From Betaproteobacteria bacterium (GTDB taxonomy: Bacteria > Pseudomonadota > Gammaproteobacteria > Burkholderiales > SG8-39): 62,182 nucleotides of DNA. How positions within the stretch are numbered: position 1 is the stretch's first letter; every line of letters begins with the position of its first letter. Below the pieces are notes generated by a model that saw only the letters and a list, made by a program, of their open reading frames with translations, did not search any database and was not told where the DNA came from. Shown piece after piece: positions 8,620 through 16,907 of this stretch. A program made the position numbers and the translations under genes. Where the stretch lies: the NCBI GenBank assembly GCA_947482825.1, contig CANKMT010000020.1, forward strand, positions 1-62,182. Direction: 5' to 3'.

Positions 8620-9660
8620 TCAGTGCCCCGGCGCGCGCATCTCCGGGTGCACGACCTTGCCCTCCGCAATGATGGGCACATCGTCCAGCACCACGCTGCA
8701 GCCGCGCATCGGCAGGTCCATGTGGCAGGGCGTGTCGTTGGCGCCCCCGAGTTCGGTGTTCGGACCGGTCGAGAACAGGACGTTCCCATAGAAAGACAAG
8801 GCATTCATCACGTGCTCGCTCGCAAGGTTCTGGGTAGCCGCGAAGTGATGCCAGTTCGCGCGTTCGTTCAGCCCCCAGCCGATATGGGACACCGCGTAGC
8901 CGCGCGGATCGTTGAAGCTTTCGATGTAATTTCGCATCAGCGCGGCGTCCATGCCCTCACCCTCGATCGAGGTGACGTATCCCCGCTCGATCTTCAGCCT
9001 GACCGGCGTCTGCACGTAGCGCTTGAAGGCCGCGAAGATGTCGCCCGGCATCAGGACGACCGTGCCCTCAACGCTCCCGTCATTGCCCTGCGTGAAGGAA
9101 AAGCCCGAGGGAAAATGGTCCCATCGCCCCCGCTCGTAGGTGTACCCGTATTCCGAAATCACCGGGTATTGCGAGAGCTTGTAGCGCACGTCGGTCCCGC
9201 CCTTGGACGTGATGTGCAGGTCCTTGCCCTTCATGAGGAGGTCACGCTCGAACTCGACCCTGCGCCGCAAGTCCTCGGTCGGAAACATCTGCCTGAGGAC
9301 GTGGAGCGGCTCCATCACGCGCAGCACGCGGGCGCCGGCGGCCTGCAACTCCGCCTGCTCGGCCGAAAAAAGCAGCCCCATCATGTCGATGACGAGGTCG
9401 GCGCGCTTCAGCGACTCGATCGCCGGGAAATTGCCGGCCAGCGGGTGGCGTCCCTGCACGCCCGCCACTTTGGGCTTGCTGCGGGGCACGGTCACGTTGA
9501 ATGCGGTCGCGCCCAGTCCCTCGGCCGCAAGCATGAAAGCGTGCGAGTAGTCGATAAATTCGCCGCACGCAGTGAGCGCGGCCACCACTTCGCCTTCATG
9601 CACTTTGCACAACTCGAGTTCCGCCTTGAAGAGCGCCAGCATCTCCGCATCGACCGCCAT
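8620..9660 (-). CDS. nicX: 2,5-dihydroxypyridine 5,6-dioxygenase
   Basis: A 346-residue protein closely resembling NicX of Pseudomonas putida, the non-haem iron dioxygenase that opens 2,5-dihydroxypyridine to N-formylmaleamate. Recognisable shared blocks are EYGYTYERGRWDHFPSGF, DPRGYAVSHIGWGL and FSTGPNTELGG...TPCHMDLP. The iron-binding set His259, His313 and Asp315 (H-x-D) is present. ATG at 9660 is preferred over longer in-frame extensions because it fits the family N-terminus. It is the last gene of the leftward nicC-nicD-nicX run. Paralogous M29-type aminopeptidase annotations are possible in databases, but the context and motifs favour NicX. Confidence 0.88.
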   Translation of the reverse strand: MAVDAEMLALFKAELELCKVHEGEVVAALTACGEFIDYSHAFMLAAEGLGATAFNVTVPRSKPKVAGVQGRHPLAGNFPAIESLKRADLVIDMMGLLFSAEQAELQAAGARVLRVMEPLHVLRQMFPTEDLRRRVEFERDLLMKGKDLHITSKGGTDVRYKLSQYPVISEYGYTYERGRWDHFPSGFSFTQGNDGSVEGTVVLMPGDIFAAFKRYVQTPVRLKIERGYVTSIEGEGMDAALMRNYIESFNDPRGYAVSHIGWGLNERANWHHFAATQNLASEHVMNALSFYGNVLFSTGPNTELGGANDTPCHMDLPMRGCSVVLDDVPIIAEGKVVHPEMRAPGH

Positions 9661-9673
9661 TTGCGTTTTCTCC

Positions 9674-10507
9674 CTATAGCTTCCGGTTGAGGATGGCCCC
9701 CAGCACCGCCATGAATCCTTCGAGATCGTCGACCTGCATCTGGTGGCCGGCGCTTTCCACCTTGCAAACCTCGATTGCAGGCGCAAGCCTTTGGATTTCT
9801 GCAACGTCTTGCGGCAGGATCACCCCGCCCCTGCCCGCCACGATCAGCGCCATCGGGATCGCGATGTGCGGGAGGTCGGCGTGGATATCGTCCTCGTGAA
9901 AGCTGCGGTGCGCCTCGATCGCCGCCCGTTCGTCGCAGGTGTGCAGCCATTCTGCCCTCACTCGCATCAGCGCCTCGGGCCACGACGCGGCGCCGGGTCG
10001 GCGCAGTGCATCTTCAGCCTCGCCTTGCCTCGCGGCACGCAGCAACTCGAGCACGGCCAGTAGCGGCGACGGATAGGCGCGGCGTCCGGGACCGCTGACC
10101 GGCGGGTCGGCCAACACGATGCGCGAGAAGGCCGAGCCGGCCTTGCGCGCTGCGCGGATCGCGATGCGCGCGCCCATGGAATGGCCGAGCACGGCCGGGG
10201 CCTTGAAACCCATCGCTTTGGAAAATGCACACAAGTCGGCCGCACAGGCATCGAGGCCGTAGTCGAGATCCGGGCCGCTCTCTGAAAGGCCACGCCCCCG
10301 GACGTCCAGCACATAGGTGTCGTAGACCCGTCCAAGGCGCTCGCCGACGAATCCCCAGACGGCCGCGGGACTGACGATCCCCGGCACGACGATCAGCACG
10401 TCCTGACTTTGGCCCTCGATCCCGTAGCGAAAATAGTGCTGGCGGACCCCGTTGGCGCGGACATGCGCGCCGTAGCGGAAGGTCGAGCCTGCCGCAGGCG
10501 CGGACAT
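9674..10507 (-). CDS. nicD: N-formylmaleamate deformylase
   Basis: A 277-residue alpha/beta hydrolase matching NicD, which hydrolyses N-formylmaleamate to maleamate and formate. Diagnostic shared stretches are YVLDVRGRGLSESGPDLDYG, DPPVSGPGRRAYPS and VAGRGGVI. The catalytic triad is visible: Ser110 in GHSMGAR, Asp in LADPPVS, and the late His in ESAGHQ. ATG at 10507 lies 1 base from the nicC-like stop codon, and the gene ends 13 bases before nicX. The co-transcribed order nicC-nicD-nicX matches consecutive reactions. Confidence 0.9.
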   Translation of the reverse strand: MSAPAAGSTFRYGAHVRANGVRQHYFRYGIEGQSQDVLIVVPGIVSPAAVWGFVGERLGRVYDTYVLDVRGRGLSESGPDLDYGLDACAADLCAFSKAMGFKAPAVLGHSMGARIAIRAARKAGSAFSRIVLADPPVSGPGRRAYPSPLLAVLELLRAARQGEAEDALRRPGAASWPEALMRVRAEWLHTCDERAAIEAHRSFHEDDIHADLPHIAIPMALIVAGRGGVILPQDVAEIQRLAPAIEVCKVESAGHQMQVDDLEGFMAVLGAILNRKL

Positions 10508-10508
10508 G

Positions 10509-11726
10509 TCAGACCGGGACCTGGGTGGCGTCGTACTCGTAGATCCAGTCGTAACGCGCCTTCGCGCTCGCCGGGTTCCATTGAGCCTCGGCGTACTTTG
10601 CCGCGCTTTCGGGTTCGGCCAGGGCCGGATTGTGGAACGTGTGCTGCATGCCGGCCGAGCGCGCGGCCACCTTGGTCGTCCGCTCGAGGCGCGCGTCCTG
10701 GTATTTCTGCAACGCAAGCGCAGGATCGGCTGCGTACTTCTCGACGCAGCGCGCAAGCACGCCCGCATCCTCGATCGCCATGTTCACTCCCTGGCCGAGA
10801 TACGGCACCATCGAATGGCAGGCGTCCCCGAGCAGGGTCACGCGCTCAAGCGACCAGCGCGGCAGCGGATCGCGCACGAAAAGGCCCCACTTGTGCAGGG
10901 ACTCGGTGTTCTCGATGATTTCGACCACATCCGGGTGCCAGCCGGCGAAATCGTTGACGCACTCGGGGACCGAGCCTTTCTCGTTCCAGGATTCGAGCCG
11001 CCAGTCGCTGCGTTCCACCTGGCCCGAGAAAGTCATCAGGTCTTGTTCGGCGAAGCGCGCCGGATAGACCGTGACATGCGCAGTCGGTCCGACCCACGTG
11101 GTCGCTGTAAGCGCACGGTGGTGGGGCTTCAGCCGCTCCATGGGCACCAACCCGCGCCACGCCAGCGCGTTGGTGAAGCGTCCCGGCGTGTCGCCGAACG
11201 CCTTCTCGCGGATCTTCGAATGCAGGCCGTCGGCGCCGACGAGAACATCGCCCTCGGCCGAGGTTCCGTCGGCGAATTCCATGCGCACCTTGCCGTCCTG
11301 CTGCGAGAAACCGGTGCATCGCTTGTTCAGTTGGATCACGCCGGGCTTGAGGCGTTCGACCGCGTCGATCAGGACCCGGTGCAGTTGTGCGCGAAGCATG
11401 ATGAAGGGCGCATGCGCGCCGGAGGACACGCCGCGTTTGTAGAGCGTCCACTTGCGCCCGCTGTCCCACAAGCGCACCGCCCTTTCGTCGGCTTCAATGG
11501 TGCTGGCGCGGATCGCCGGTTCGAGACCGAGCGCGAACAGCACGCGCGCACCGTTGACCGAGAGCCACAGGCCGGCGCCGACCTCTTTCAATTCCGGAGC
11601 CTGTTCGTACACCTCGCAATCGATGCCGCGCGACAGGAGGCAAGCGGCGGCGGCGAGGCCGCCGATCCCGGCGCCTGCAATGAGGACACGCAGTGCGCTG
11701 GCGTTCGGTGCTGGAGTCTTCGACAT
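10509..11726 (-). CDS. nicC: FAD-dependent monooxygenase, NicC-like (6-hydroxynicotinate 3-monooxygenase)
   Basis: A 405-residue class A flavoprotein monooxygenase. GAGIGGLAAA (about residue 18) is the FAD-binding Rossmann motif, GADGLHSKIRE the DG motif, and GDACHSMVPYLGQGVNMAIED the second FAD motif. The C-terminus YEYDATQVPV resembles salicylate and 3-hydroxybenzoate hydroxylases. With nicD and nicX directly downstream, the likely reaction is NADH-dependent oxidative decarboxylation of 6-hydroxynicotinate to 2,5-dihydroxypyridine. The family is broad, so the substrate is inferred from context. It diverges from the molybdenum hydroxylase genes across a 68-base promoter region. Confidence 0.78.
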   Translation of the reverse strand: MSKTPAPNASALRVLIAGAGIGGLAAAACLLSRGIDCEVYEQAPELKEVGAGLWLSVNGARVLFALGLEPAIRASTIEADERAVRLWDSGRKWTLYKRGVSSGAHAPFIMLRAQLHRVLIDAVERLKPGVIQLNKRCTGFSQQDGKVRMEFADGTSAEGDVLVGADGLHSKIREKAFGDTPGRFTNALAWRGLVPMERLKPHHRALTATTWVGPTAHVTVYPARFAEQDLMTFSGQVERSDWRLESWNEKGSVPECVNDFAGWHPDVVEIIENTESLHKWGLFVRDPLPRWSLERVTLLGDACHSMVPYLGQGVNMAIEDAGVLARCVEKYAADPALALQKYQDARLERTTKVAARSAGMQHTFHNPALAEPESAAKYAEAQWNPASAKARYDWIYEYDATQVPV

Positions 11727-11749
11727 GAGCCTGAGAAAGCGGAGATATG

Positions 11750-11768
11750 AAATAAAGTATACTATATT
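11750..11768. promoter_or_regulatory. Divergent promoter/operator of the nic-like cluster
   Basis: The only AT-rich stretch between the divergent nicC-like and hydroxylase genes contains the palindrome AGTATACT (11756-11763). It includes a -10-like TATACT on both strands (11758-11763 rightward). GTATAC cores are common in operators of FCD-type GntR regulators, and one is encoded at 18290. Binding is inferred, not shown; no good -35 box is visible. Confidence 0.4.
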
Positions 11769-11794
11769 CCGAATTCTTCGCTGGAACCACGACC

Positions 11795-14092
11795 ATGGAT
11801 GCGGCCAGGCATCTCCACAATACCGGCGAGATCCGCGGCGACTACCTCGAGAAGGTCACCGGGCAAGCGCAGTTCGCCAGCGACGTCGTGATCCCCGGCA
11901 TGCTGCATGGGCGCGTCCTGCGCAGTCCCCTGCCCCACGCGCGGATCCGCAGCATCGACGTTTCCGCAGCGCTTGCAATGCCGGGGGTCGTCGCAGTGCT
12001 GACCGGCGCGGACCTCGCGGAACTGAGCGCCGGACGCAACTCGCATTGGGGCCTCTACCTGCGCGATCGCCCGCTGGTCGCGATCGACAGGGTGCGTTAT
12101 GTCGGCGACCCGGTAGCTGCAGTGGCGGCGCTTGACGAGTTCACGGCGGAAGAGGCGCTGGACGCCATCCTCGTGGATTACGACCCCCTGCCGCACGTGA
12201 CCGACGCGCGCGAGGCGATGGCGCCGGACGCGCCGCTCCTGCACGAGAAGATGGACAAGATCCAGAACTTCTACTTCAGGGGCGGCACCAACCCCGTCGA
12301 AGGCACCAATATCTTCCAGCACTACCAGTACGCGCACGGCGACGTGGAAGCCGCTTTCAGCCGCGCCCACCGGGTGTTCGAAGACAGCTTCCGATTCCCG
12401 ATGGTCGTCCACGCCGCGATGGAGCCTCACGTGGTGATCGCCGACTGGCGCGAGGATTCGATCACGCTGTGGAGCGGTGCGCAGTCGCCGACCACAGTGC
12501 AGAAGGCGCTATCGCTCTTGTTCGGCATCGACATGGCGAAGATCCGCGTCATCACGCCTTACGTCGGCGGCGGGTTCGGCGGCAAGTCCTCGGTCAAGAT
12601 CGACCCGTTGGTGACCGCGCTGTCATGGAAGGCAAAGCGCCCGGTGCGCGTCTGCCTGTCGGTATCCGAGTCGATGCTCACCTGCCGGCGGCTGAGTGCC
12701 GACATCGAACTGAAGACCGCCGTCGATGCCGGCGGGAAGCTGCTCGGCAAGTCGGTGCGTGTGGTGATGAACGGTGGCGCCTACGCCGACACCGGCCCGG
12801 CAGTCGCGGTCAAGGCGGCGATCCGCGCGATCGGCCCGTACCACATCCCCAACCTCAAGCTCGAGTCCTATGCGGTCTACACGAACACCGTGCCGGGCGC
12901 GGCCTTCCGCTCGATCGGCGGGCCGCCGGCCGTGTGGGCGACCGAATCGCAGATGGACGTGATCGCCGACGCGCTGCAAATCGACCCGGTCGACTTCCGG
13001 CTGCGCAACATGCTCGACAAGGGCGGATTGGTGAAGCCCGACCTGCGGCCGATCGATGTCGACATGCCGGGCATGCTCAGGCGCGGCTTGGCTGCGATGG
13101 ATGAAGCCGGTGGCAACTCGCGCGCGAGCGGCGTGGCGGTGGCGGCCAGCGACCCCGGCATCCATGCGCTCGGCTCGGCCCTCGTACGCATGAAGATCGA
13201 CTGCTCGGTGCTGATCCTGACCAATACGATCGAGCTCGGCCAGGGCGCCCACGGCGTGCTGCGCGCGGTTGCCTCCCGCGTGCTCGGGCAGCCGCTGGCG
13301 CGAATCAAGGTGGCGACGCCGGACACCGACCTCGCGCCCTACGACTGGGTCACGGGCGCGAGCCGCTCGACGGTGATCATGGGCCTTGCAGTGGAGGAGG
13401 CCTGCGCCGAGATCTCGCGCGAGGTGCGCCAGCTCGCCGCCGAACTCTACGGCGGCGAGGCCGCGGCCTACGTGCTCGCCGATGGCGGCGTCGCGGGGCC
13501 CAACGGGTTCACCAGCCTGCTCGACCTGATGGTGCGCGCCAATGGGATCGACAGCGGCGAGTTCGTGGGGCTCGGCCGCATCACGCCGCGTTACAGGAAC
13601 GGCGATTTCTCGCGCATGCCCCTCTTCTGGGAAACCGCGGTCGGCGTTGGTGAAACCGAAATCGACGTCGAGACCGGCGAAGTCCGGCTCACGCGCTATG
13701 TAAGCGTTGCCGACGTAGGCCGCGTGATGAACCGCAAGTCGGCGGAGGGCCAGGACGAGGGTGCCGCAATCCAGGCCCTTGGCCACACCCTCTACGAAGA
13801 ACTCGTCTATGAGGACGGCCAACCGCTGAACGCGAGCATGATCGACTACCATGTGCCGGCAATCGACGAGGCGCCGCGCGAATTCCATACGGTGCTGATC
13901 GAAAGCGGCGACGGCCCCGGACCGGGCGGCGCGCGCGGGATGGGCGAAGGCGCGATCCTGCCGATGGCCCCGGTCATCTCGAATTCGCTGGCCCGCCAGT
14001 ATGGCGTGCGCGTCCGCGAGCTGCCGTTGACGCCGGAGCGCGTCTGGCGCGCCATACGAGAAGTGCAGCGCGATGCAAGGCGTGGCAAGTGA
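11795..14092 (+). CDS. Xanthine dehydrogenase family molybdopterin-binding subunit (probable nicotinate hydroxylase large subunit)
   Basis: A 765-residue large subunit of a molybdenum hydroxylase, which inserts a water-derived hydroxyl into an N-heterocycle. Visible features are the N-terminal ALD_Xan_dh domain (TGQAQFASDVVIPGMLHGRVLRSP-type start), TPYVGGGFGGKS (about 255), an A-F-R-S-I-G-G-P molybdopterin contact, ELGQGAHGVLRAV, and the late G-M-G-E-G motif that carries the catalytic Glu. No cytochrome domains are present, unlike P. putida NicB. It is followed by CoxG-like, FAD and 2Fe-2S subunits with overlapping ends. Ring position and substrate are inferred from the adjacent nicC-D-X genes. 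Confidence 0.85.
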   Translation: MDAARHLHNTGEIRGDYLEKVTGQAQFASDVVIPGMLHGRVLRSPLPHARIRSIDVSAALAMPGVVAVLTGADLAELSAGRNSHWGLYLRDRPLVAIDRVRYVGDPVAAVAALDEFTAEEALDAILVDYDPLPHVTDAREAMAPDAPLLHEKMDKIQNFYFRGGTNPVEGTNIFQHYQYAHGDVEAAFSRAHRVFEDSFRFPMVVHAAMEPHVVIADWREDSITLWSGAQSPTTVQKALSLLFGIDMAKIRVITPYVGGGFGGKSSVKIDPLVTALSWKAKRPVRVCLSVSESMLTCRRLSADIELKTAVDAGGKLLGKSVRVVMNGGAYADTGPAVAVKAAIRAIGPYHIPNLKLESYAVYTNTVPGAAFRSIGGPPAVWATESQMDVIADALQIDPVDFRLRNMLDKGGLVKPDLRPIDVDMPGMLRRGLAAMDEAGGNSRASGVAVAASDPGIHALGSALVRMKIDCSVLILTNTIELGQGAHGVLRAVASRVLGQPLARIKVATPDTDLAPYDWVTGASRSTVIMGLAVEEACAEISREVRQLAAELYGGEAAAYVLADGGVAGPNGFTSLLDLMVRANGIDSGEFVGLGRITPRYRNGDFSRMPLFWETAVGVGETEIDVETGEVRLTRYVSVADVGRVMNRKSAEGQDEGAAIQALGHTLYEELVYEDGQPLNASMIDYHVPAIDEAPREFHTVLIESGDGPGPGGARGMGEGAILPMAPVISNSLARQYGVRVRELPLTPERVWRAIREVQRDARRGK

Positions 14093-14541
14093 ACTTCCAC
14101 ATGGACCTGACCCTGCCCGCGAGCCGCGATTCGATCTGGCCGATCTTCTTCGATGTCGCGCGCATTGCGCGATTGATCCCGGGTTGCGAGCAGGTCGAAG
14201 AGAAAGAGCCGCTTGCGCTTTACACTGCGGTCATGAAGCAGAAGATCGGCCCGTTCAAGCTCGAAGTGCCCACCGAAGTCCGGGTCGAAGACATCCTGGC
14301 GCCGGAGCGCGTGCGCTCGCGCGCGCGCGGCCGGGACAAGTTCACCGGGACCACGCTGGACGTGCTGCTCGAGGTGGTCCTGGCGCCGGCGGAGAACAAC
14401 GGCACGCGCCTCACCGTCGACTCGACCCTGCAGGTGGCCGGGCGGCTCGCGGCGCTGGGCTATCCAGTGGTGAAAAAGAAGACCGAGGAGATCTTCGTGG
14501 AATTCGAAAAGCGGCTGCGCGCCGAACTGGGCGTCGCCTGA
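14089..14541 (+). CDS. CoxG-like SRPBCC protein
   Basis: A 150-residue protein of the CO-dehydrogenase subunit G/SRPBCC family. The pattern D-V-A-R-I-A-R-L-I-P-G-C-E (about residues 22-34) is characteristic, and a C-terminal helix (KKKTEEIFVEFEKRL) closes the fold. CoxG-type proteins recruit or help assemble molybdenum hydroxylases at the membrane. The GTG start at 14089 overlaps the large-subunit stop (GTGA), and its own TGA overlaps the next ATG (TGATG at 14539-14543). It is therefore embedded between the hydroxylase subunit genes. Confidence 0.82.
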   Translation: MNFHMDLTLPASRDSIWPIFFDVARIARLIPGCEQVEEKEPLALYTAVMKQKIGPFKLEVPTEVRVEDILAPERVRSRARGRDKFTGTTLDVLLEVVLAPAENNGTRLTVDSTLQVAGRLAALGYPVVKKKTEEIFVEFEKRLRAELGVA

Positions 14542-15413
14542 TGCTGCCGCGGCGCTTCAACCTGCACCGGCCCGACCGCATCGAGGATGCGGTGGCCCTG
14601 CTCGCAGAGCACGGCGACGACGCGAGCCCCTACGCGGGCGGCACCGAACTGCTGATCGCGATGAAGGCCCGCGTGCTCAGCTATGCGCACATCGTCGACC
14701 TCAAGGGTATTGCGGCGTTGCGCGGTGTCTCGGCGCGCAGCGATGGCGGGCTCATCATCGGCGCCCTGACCACGCATCACGAGCTCGCCAACCACTCGCT
14801 CGTGCTCGAGCGACTGCCGGCCTACGCCTTGCTCAGTGCCAATGTGGCCAACATCCGCGTGCGCGCCGCCGGCACGCTGGGCGGCAACCTGTGCTTCGCC
14901 GAGCCGCACGCAGATCCCCCTGCAATGCTTTGCGCGCTGAACGCCGAGCTCGTGCTGGCAGGTCCCGGTGGGGAGCGGCGGATGCTTCTCGCCGAGTTCA
15001 TCCTTGGGGAGTTGTCGACCGCGCGCGCGACCGGCGAAGTACTGGTGAGAATCGAAGTGCCCGGGTTGCCCGCGGGCACGCGCGCCGGCTACCGCGCGTT
15101 CGGCCATCTCGAACGCCCGGCCGTGGGAGTAGCAGCAGTAGCTTTGCCGCTGGGCAAGGGATTCGACTGGCGGCTGCGTGTCGGCTCGATCTGTGGGCGT
15201 CCGACCGCACTTGCGGGACTGGAGAAAGCAATGCGCGGCCTTCCCGAAGCCGACGCCCTGGCCGTCCTTGCCGAAGGCGCCGAACAAGCCGCCGCTGCAG
15301 TGGAGGCAGACGACGACATTCGCGGAAGCGCCGAATACAAGCGTCACCTCGTCGGCGTGCTTGCGCGCCGCGCGGCAAGGGCTGCGCTGGGAATGGAGGC
15401 GCTCGCCGCATGA
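14541..15413 (+). CDS. Molybdenum hydroxylase FAD-binding subunit (CoxM family)
   Basis: A 290-residue medium subunit that passes electrons from the 2Fe-2S protein through FAD. The FAD-binding motif Y-A-G-G-T-E-L-L (about residues 32-39) and the second motif AAGTLGGNLCFAEPHADPPA (about 112-131) are clear, followed by the CO_deh_flav_C domain. ATG at 14541 overlaps the CoxG-like stop, and the gene ends in an ATGA overlap with the 2Fe-2S subunit. Together with its neighbours it makes a classical three-subunit enzyme. Confidence 0.88.
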   Translation: MLPRRFNLHRPDRIEDAVALLAEHGDDASPYAGGTELLIAMKARVLSYAHIVDLKGIAALRGVSARSDGGLIIGALTTHHELANHSLVLERLPAYALLSANVANIRVRAAGTLGGNLCFAEPHADPPAMLCALNAELVLAGPGGERRMLLAEFILGELSTARATGEVLVRIEVPGLPAGTRAGYRAFGHLERPAVGVAAVALPLGKGFDWRLRVGSICGRPTALAGLEKAMRGLPEADALAVLAEGAEQAAAAVEADDDIRGSAEYKRHLVGVLARRAARAALGMEALAA

Positions 15414-15907
15414 ACGACATTGCAGTCATGGACGTGACCTTCACCCTGAACAACGAACCGGCCAGCGCGAGGATCGAGCCGCGCGAGCTGCTGATCGACG
15501 TATTGCGCGAAAATTTCGGGCTCCGCGGCGCCAAGCGCTCCTGCGATCTCGGCGTCTGCGGCGCCTGCACGGTGCTGGTCGACGGCCTGCCGGTGTCCAG
15601 TTGCTCGACGCTCGCGGCGGATGTTGCCGGCCGCAGCGTGCTGACCATCGAGGGGTTGGGCACGCCGCAGGCGCTCGATCCGGTCCAACAGGCCTTTATC
15701 GAGCATGGCGCCATGCAGTGCGGCTTCTGCACTCCCGGCATGGTGCTGGCGGTGAAATCCCTGCTCGCGGCCGAACCATCGCCTACCGAGGAGCAGGTGC
15801 GCCACTATCTGCGCGGCAACATTTGCCGCTGCACGGGGTATGTGAAGATCATCGAAGCAGTCATGGACCTCGCAAAACGCGGGGCTCGGCTTAAAACAAA
15901 CCCCTAG
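15410..15907 (+). CDS. Molybdenum hydroxylase 2Fe-2S subunit
   Basis: A 165-residue small subunit with two [2Fe-2S] clusters. The plant-ferredoxin-type cluster uses CDLGVCGACTVLVDG...C (C-x4-C-x2-C). The helical-bundle cluster uses CGFCTPGM and CRCTGY. It transfers electrons from the molybdenum centre to FAD. The start at ATG 15410 (ATGA overlap) gives the usual N-terminus, and its length is normal. It closes the hydroxylase operon 13 bases before the Bug receptor. Confidence 0.92.
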   Translation: MNDIAVMDVTFTLNNEPASARIEPRELLIDVLRENFGLRGAKRSCDLGVCGACTVLVDGLPVSSCSTLAADVAGRSVLTIEGLGTPQALDPVQQAFIEHGAMQCGFCTPGMVLAVKSLLAAEPSPTEEQVRHYLRGNICRCTGYVKIIEAVMDLAKRGARLKTNP

Positions 15908-15920
15908 AGGGAACTTCGCA

Positions 15921-16892
15921 ATGAGAGCCATCCGCCGCGTTTCTGCAGCACTAATCCTTGCGTTCGGTCTGTGCGCTGCCGCCACCGCGCAGGACTACCC
16001 GACCAAGCCCATCCGGGTCGTCGTGCCCTATGCGGCCGGCGGCGCCACCGACATCATCGCGCGCCAGATCTCGGTCGGGCTCACCGAGCAGCTCGGCCAG
16101 CCGATCGTCATCGACAACCGGCCCGGGGCCGGCGGGGGCATCGGCACCGCGATCGTCGCGAAGTCGGCACCCGACGGCTACACCATCGTGTTCGGCAACA
16201 TCGGTCCGAATGCGATCTTCCCGGCTATCTACCCGAACCTCACGTATGACCCTGAGAAGGACTTCGCACCGATCTGCGTCGTGGTGAACACGCCGCTCAT
16301 CCTCGTGGTGCGGCCGCAAACGCCGGTCAAGAACGTGCGCGAGCTCATCGCGTACGGCAAGGCCAATGCCGGCAAGGTGTTCTACGGCTCGGTTGGCATA
16401 GGCGCCATGTCGCATGTGGCCAGCGAACTGTTCAACCTGATGGCCGGCACCAAGTTCATTCACGTGCCTTACAAGGGCAGCGCGCCGGCCAGCATCGGCG
16501 CCATTTCGGGGGAAACCACGATGTACTTCGGCACCGGTCCCGAGATCACTTCGCATATCAAGGCGGGGACCTTGCGCGCCATTGCGATCAGCACGTCGAC
16601 GCGGGCCCCGGCCTCTCCGGACTTGCCCACCGTAGCGGAATCGGGTCTGCCCGGATTCTCGGTCGACGTGTGGTTCGGCCTGCTCGCCCCGGCGGGCACG
16701 CCGCGCCCGATCGTCGACAAGATCAATCGCGCCGTGGGGGTCGTGGTCAATGCGCCGGAGACGCGCAAGCGTTTCATCGACAGCAATTCGGTCCCCGCTT
16801 TCAACAGCCCCGACGAATTCGCCGCAATGATCAAGTCCGACATCGTCAAGTGGGGCAAGGTCGTGCGCGACGCCGGCATCAAAGCCGAGTAA
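15921..16892 (+). CDS. Bug/TctC tripartite tricarboxylate receptor
   Basis: A 323-residue periplasmic solute receptor with a signal peptide (residues 1-23, ending A-A-T-A-Q). Family blocks are YPTKPIRVVVPYAAGG, NRPGAGGGIG and HVPYKGSAPA. Such receptors feed TctAB membrane carriers, but no tctA or tctB is in the window. Its place directly after the hydroxylase subunits (preceded by GGGAACTT, weak ribosome site) suggests capture of the pyridine carboxylate or a pathway acid. The ligand is inferred. Confidence 0.9.
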   Translation: MRAIRRVSAALILAFGLCAAATAQDYPTKPIRVVVPYAAGGATDIIARQISVGLTEQLGQPIVIDNRPGAGGGIGTAIVAKSAPDGYTIVFGNIGPNAIFPAIYPNLTYDPEKDFAPICVVVNTPLILVVRPQTPVKNVRELIAYGKANAGKVFYGSVGIGAMSHVASELFNLMAGTKFIHVPYKGSAPASIGAISGETTMYFGTGPEITSHIKAGTLRAIAISTSTRAPASPDLPTVAESGLPGFSVDVWFGLLAPAGTPRPIVDKINRAVGVVVNAPETRKRFIDSNSVPAFNSPDEFAAMIKSDIVKWGKVVRDAGIKAE

Positions 16893-16907
16893 CAAGGAAC
16901 CCCGCCG

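Noticed and set aside
12623..13888. Leftward open frame of 421 codons opposite the molybdenum hydroxylase
   Set aside because: Antisense of a gene with clear motifs; no similarity seen.
8620..15907. Calling the cluster a picolinate (pic) pathway
   Set aside because: No picC-type amidohydrolase decarboxylase is present, and a NicC-like flavin monooxygenase fits oxidative decarboxylation of 6-hydroxynicotinate better; still not excluded.
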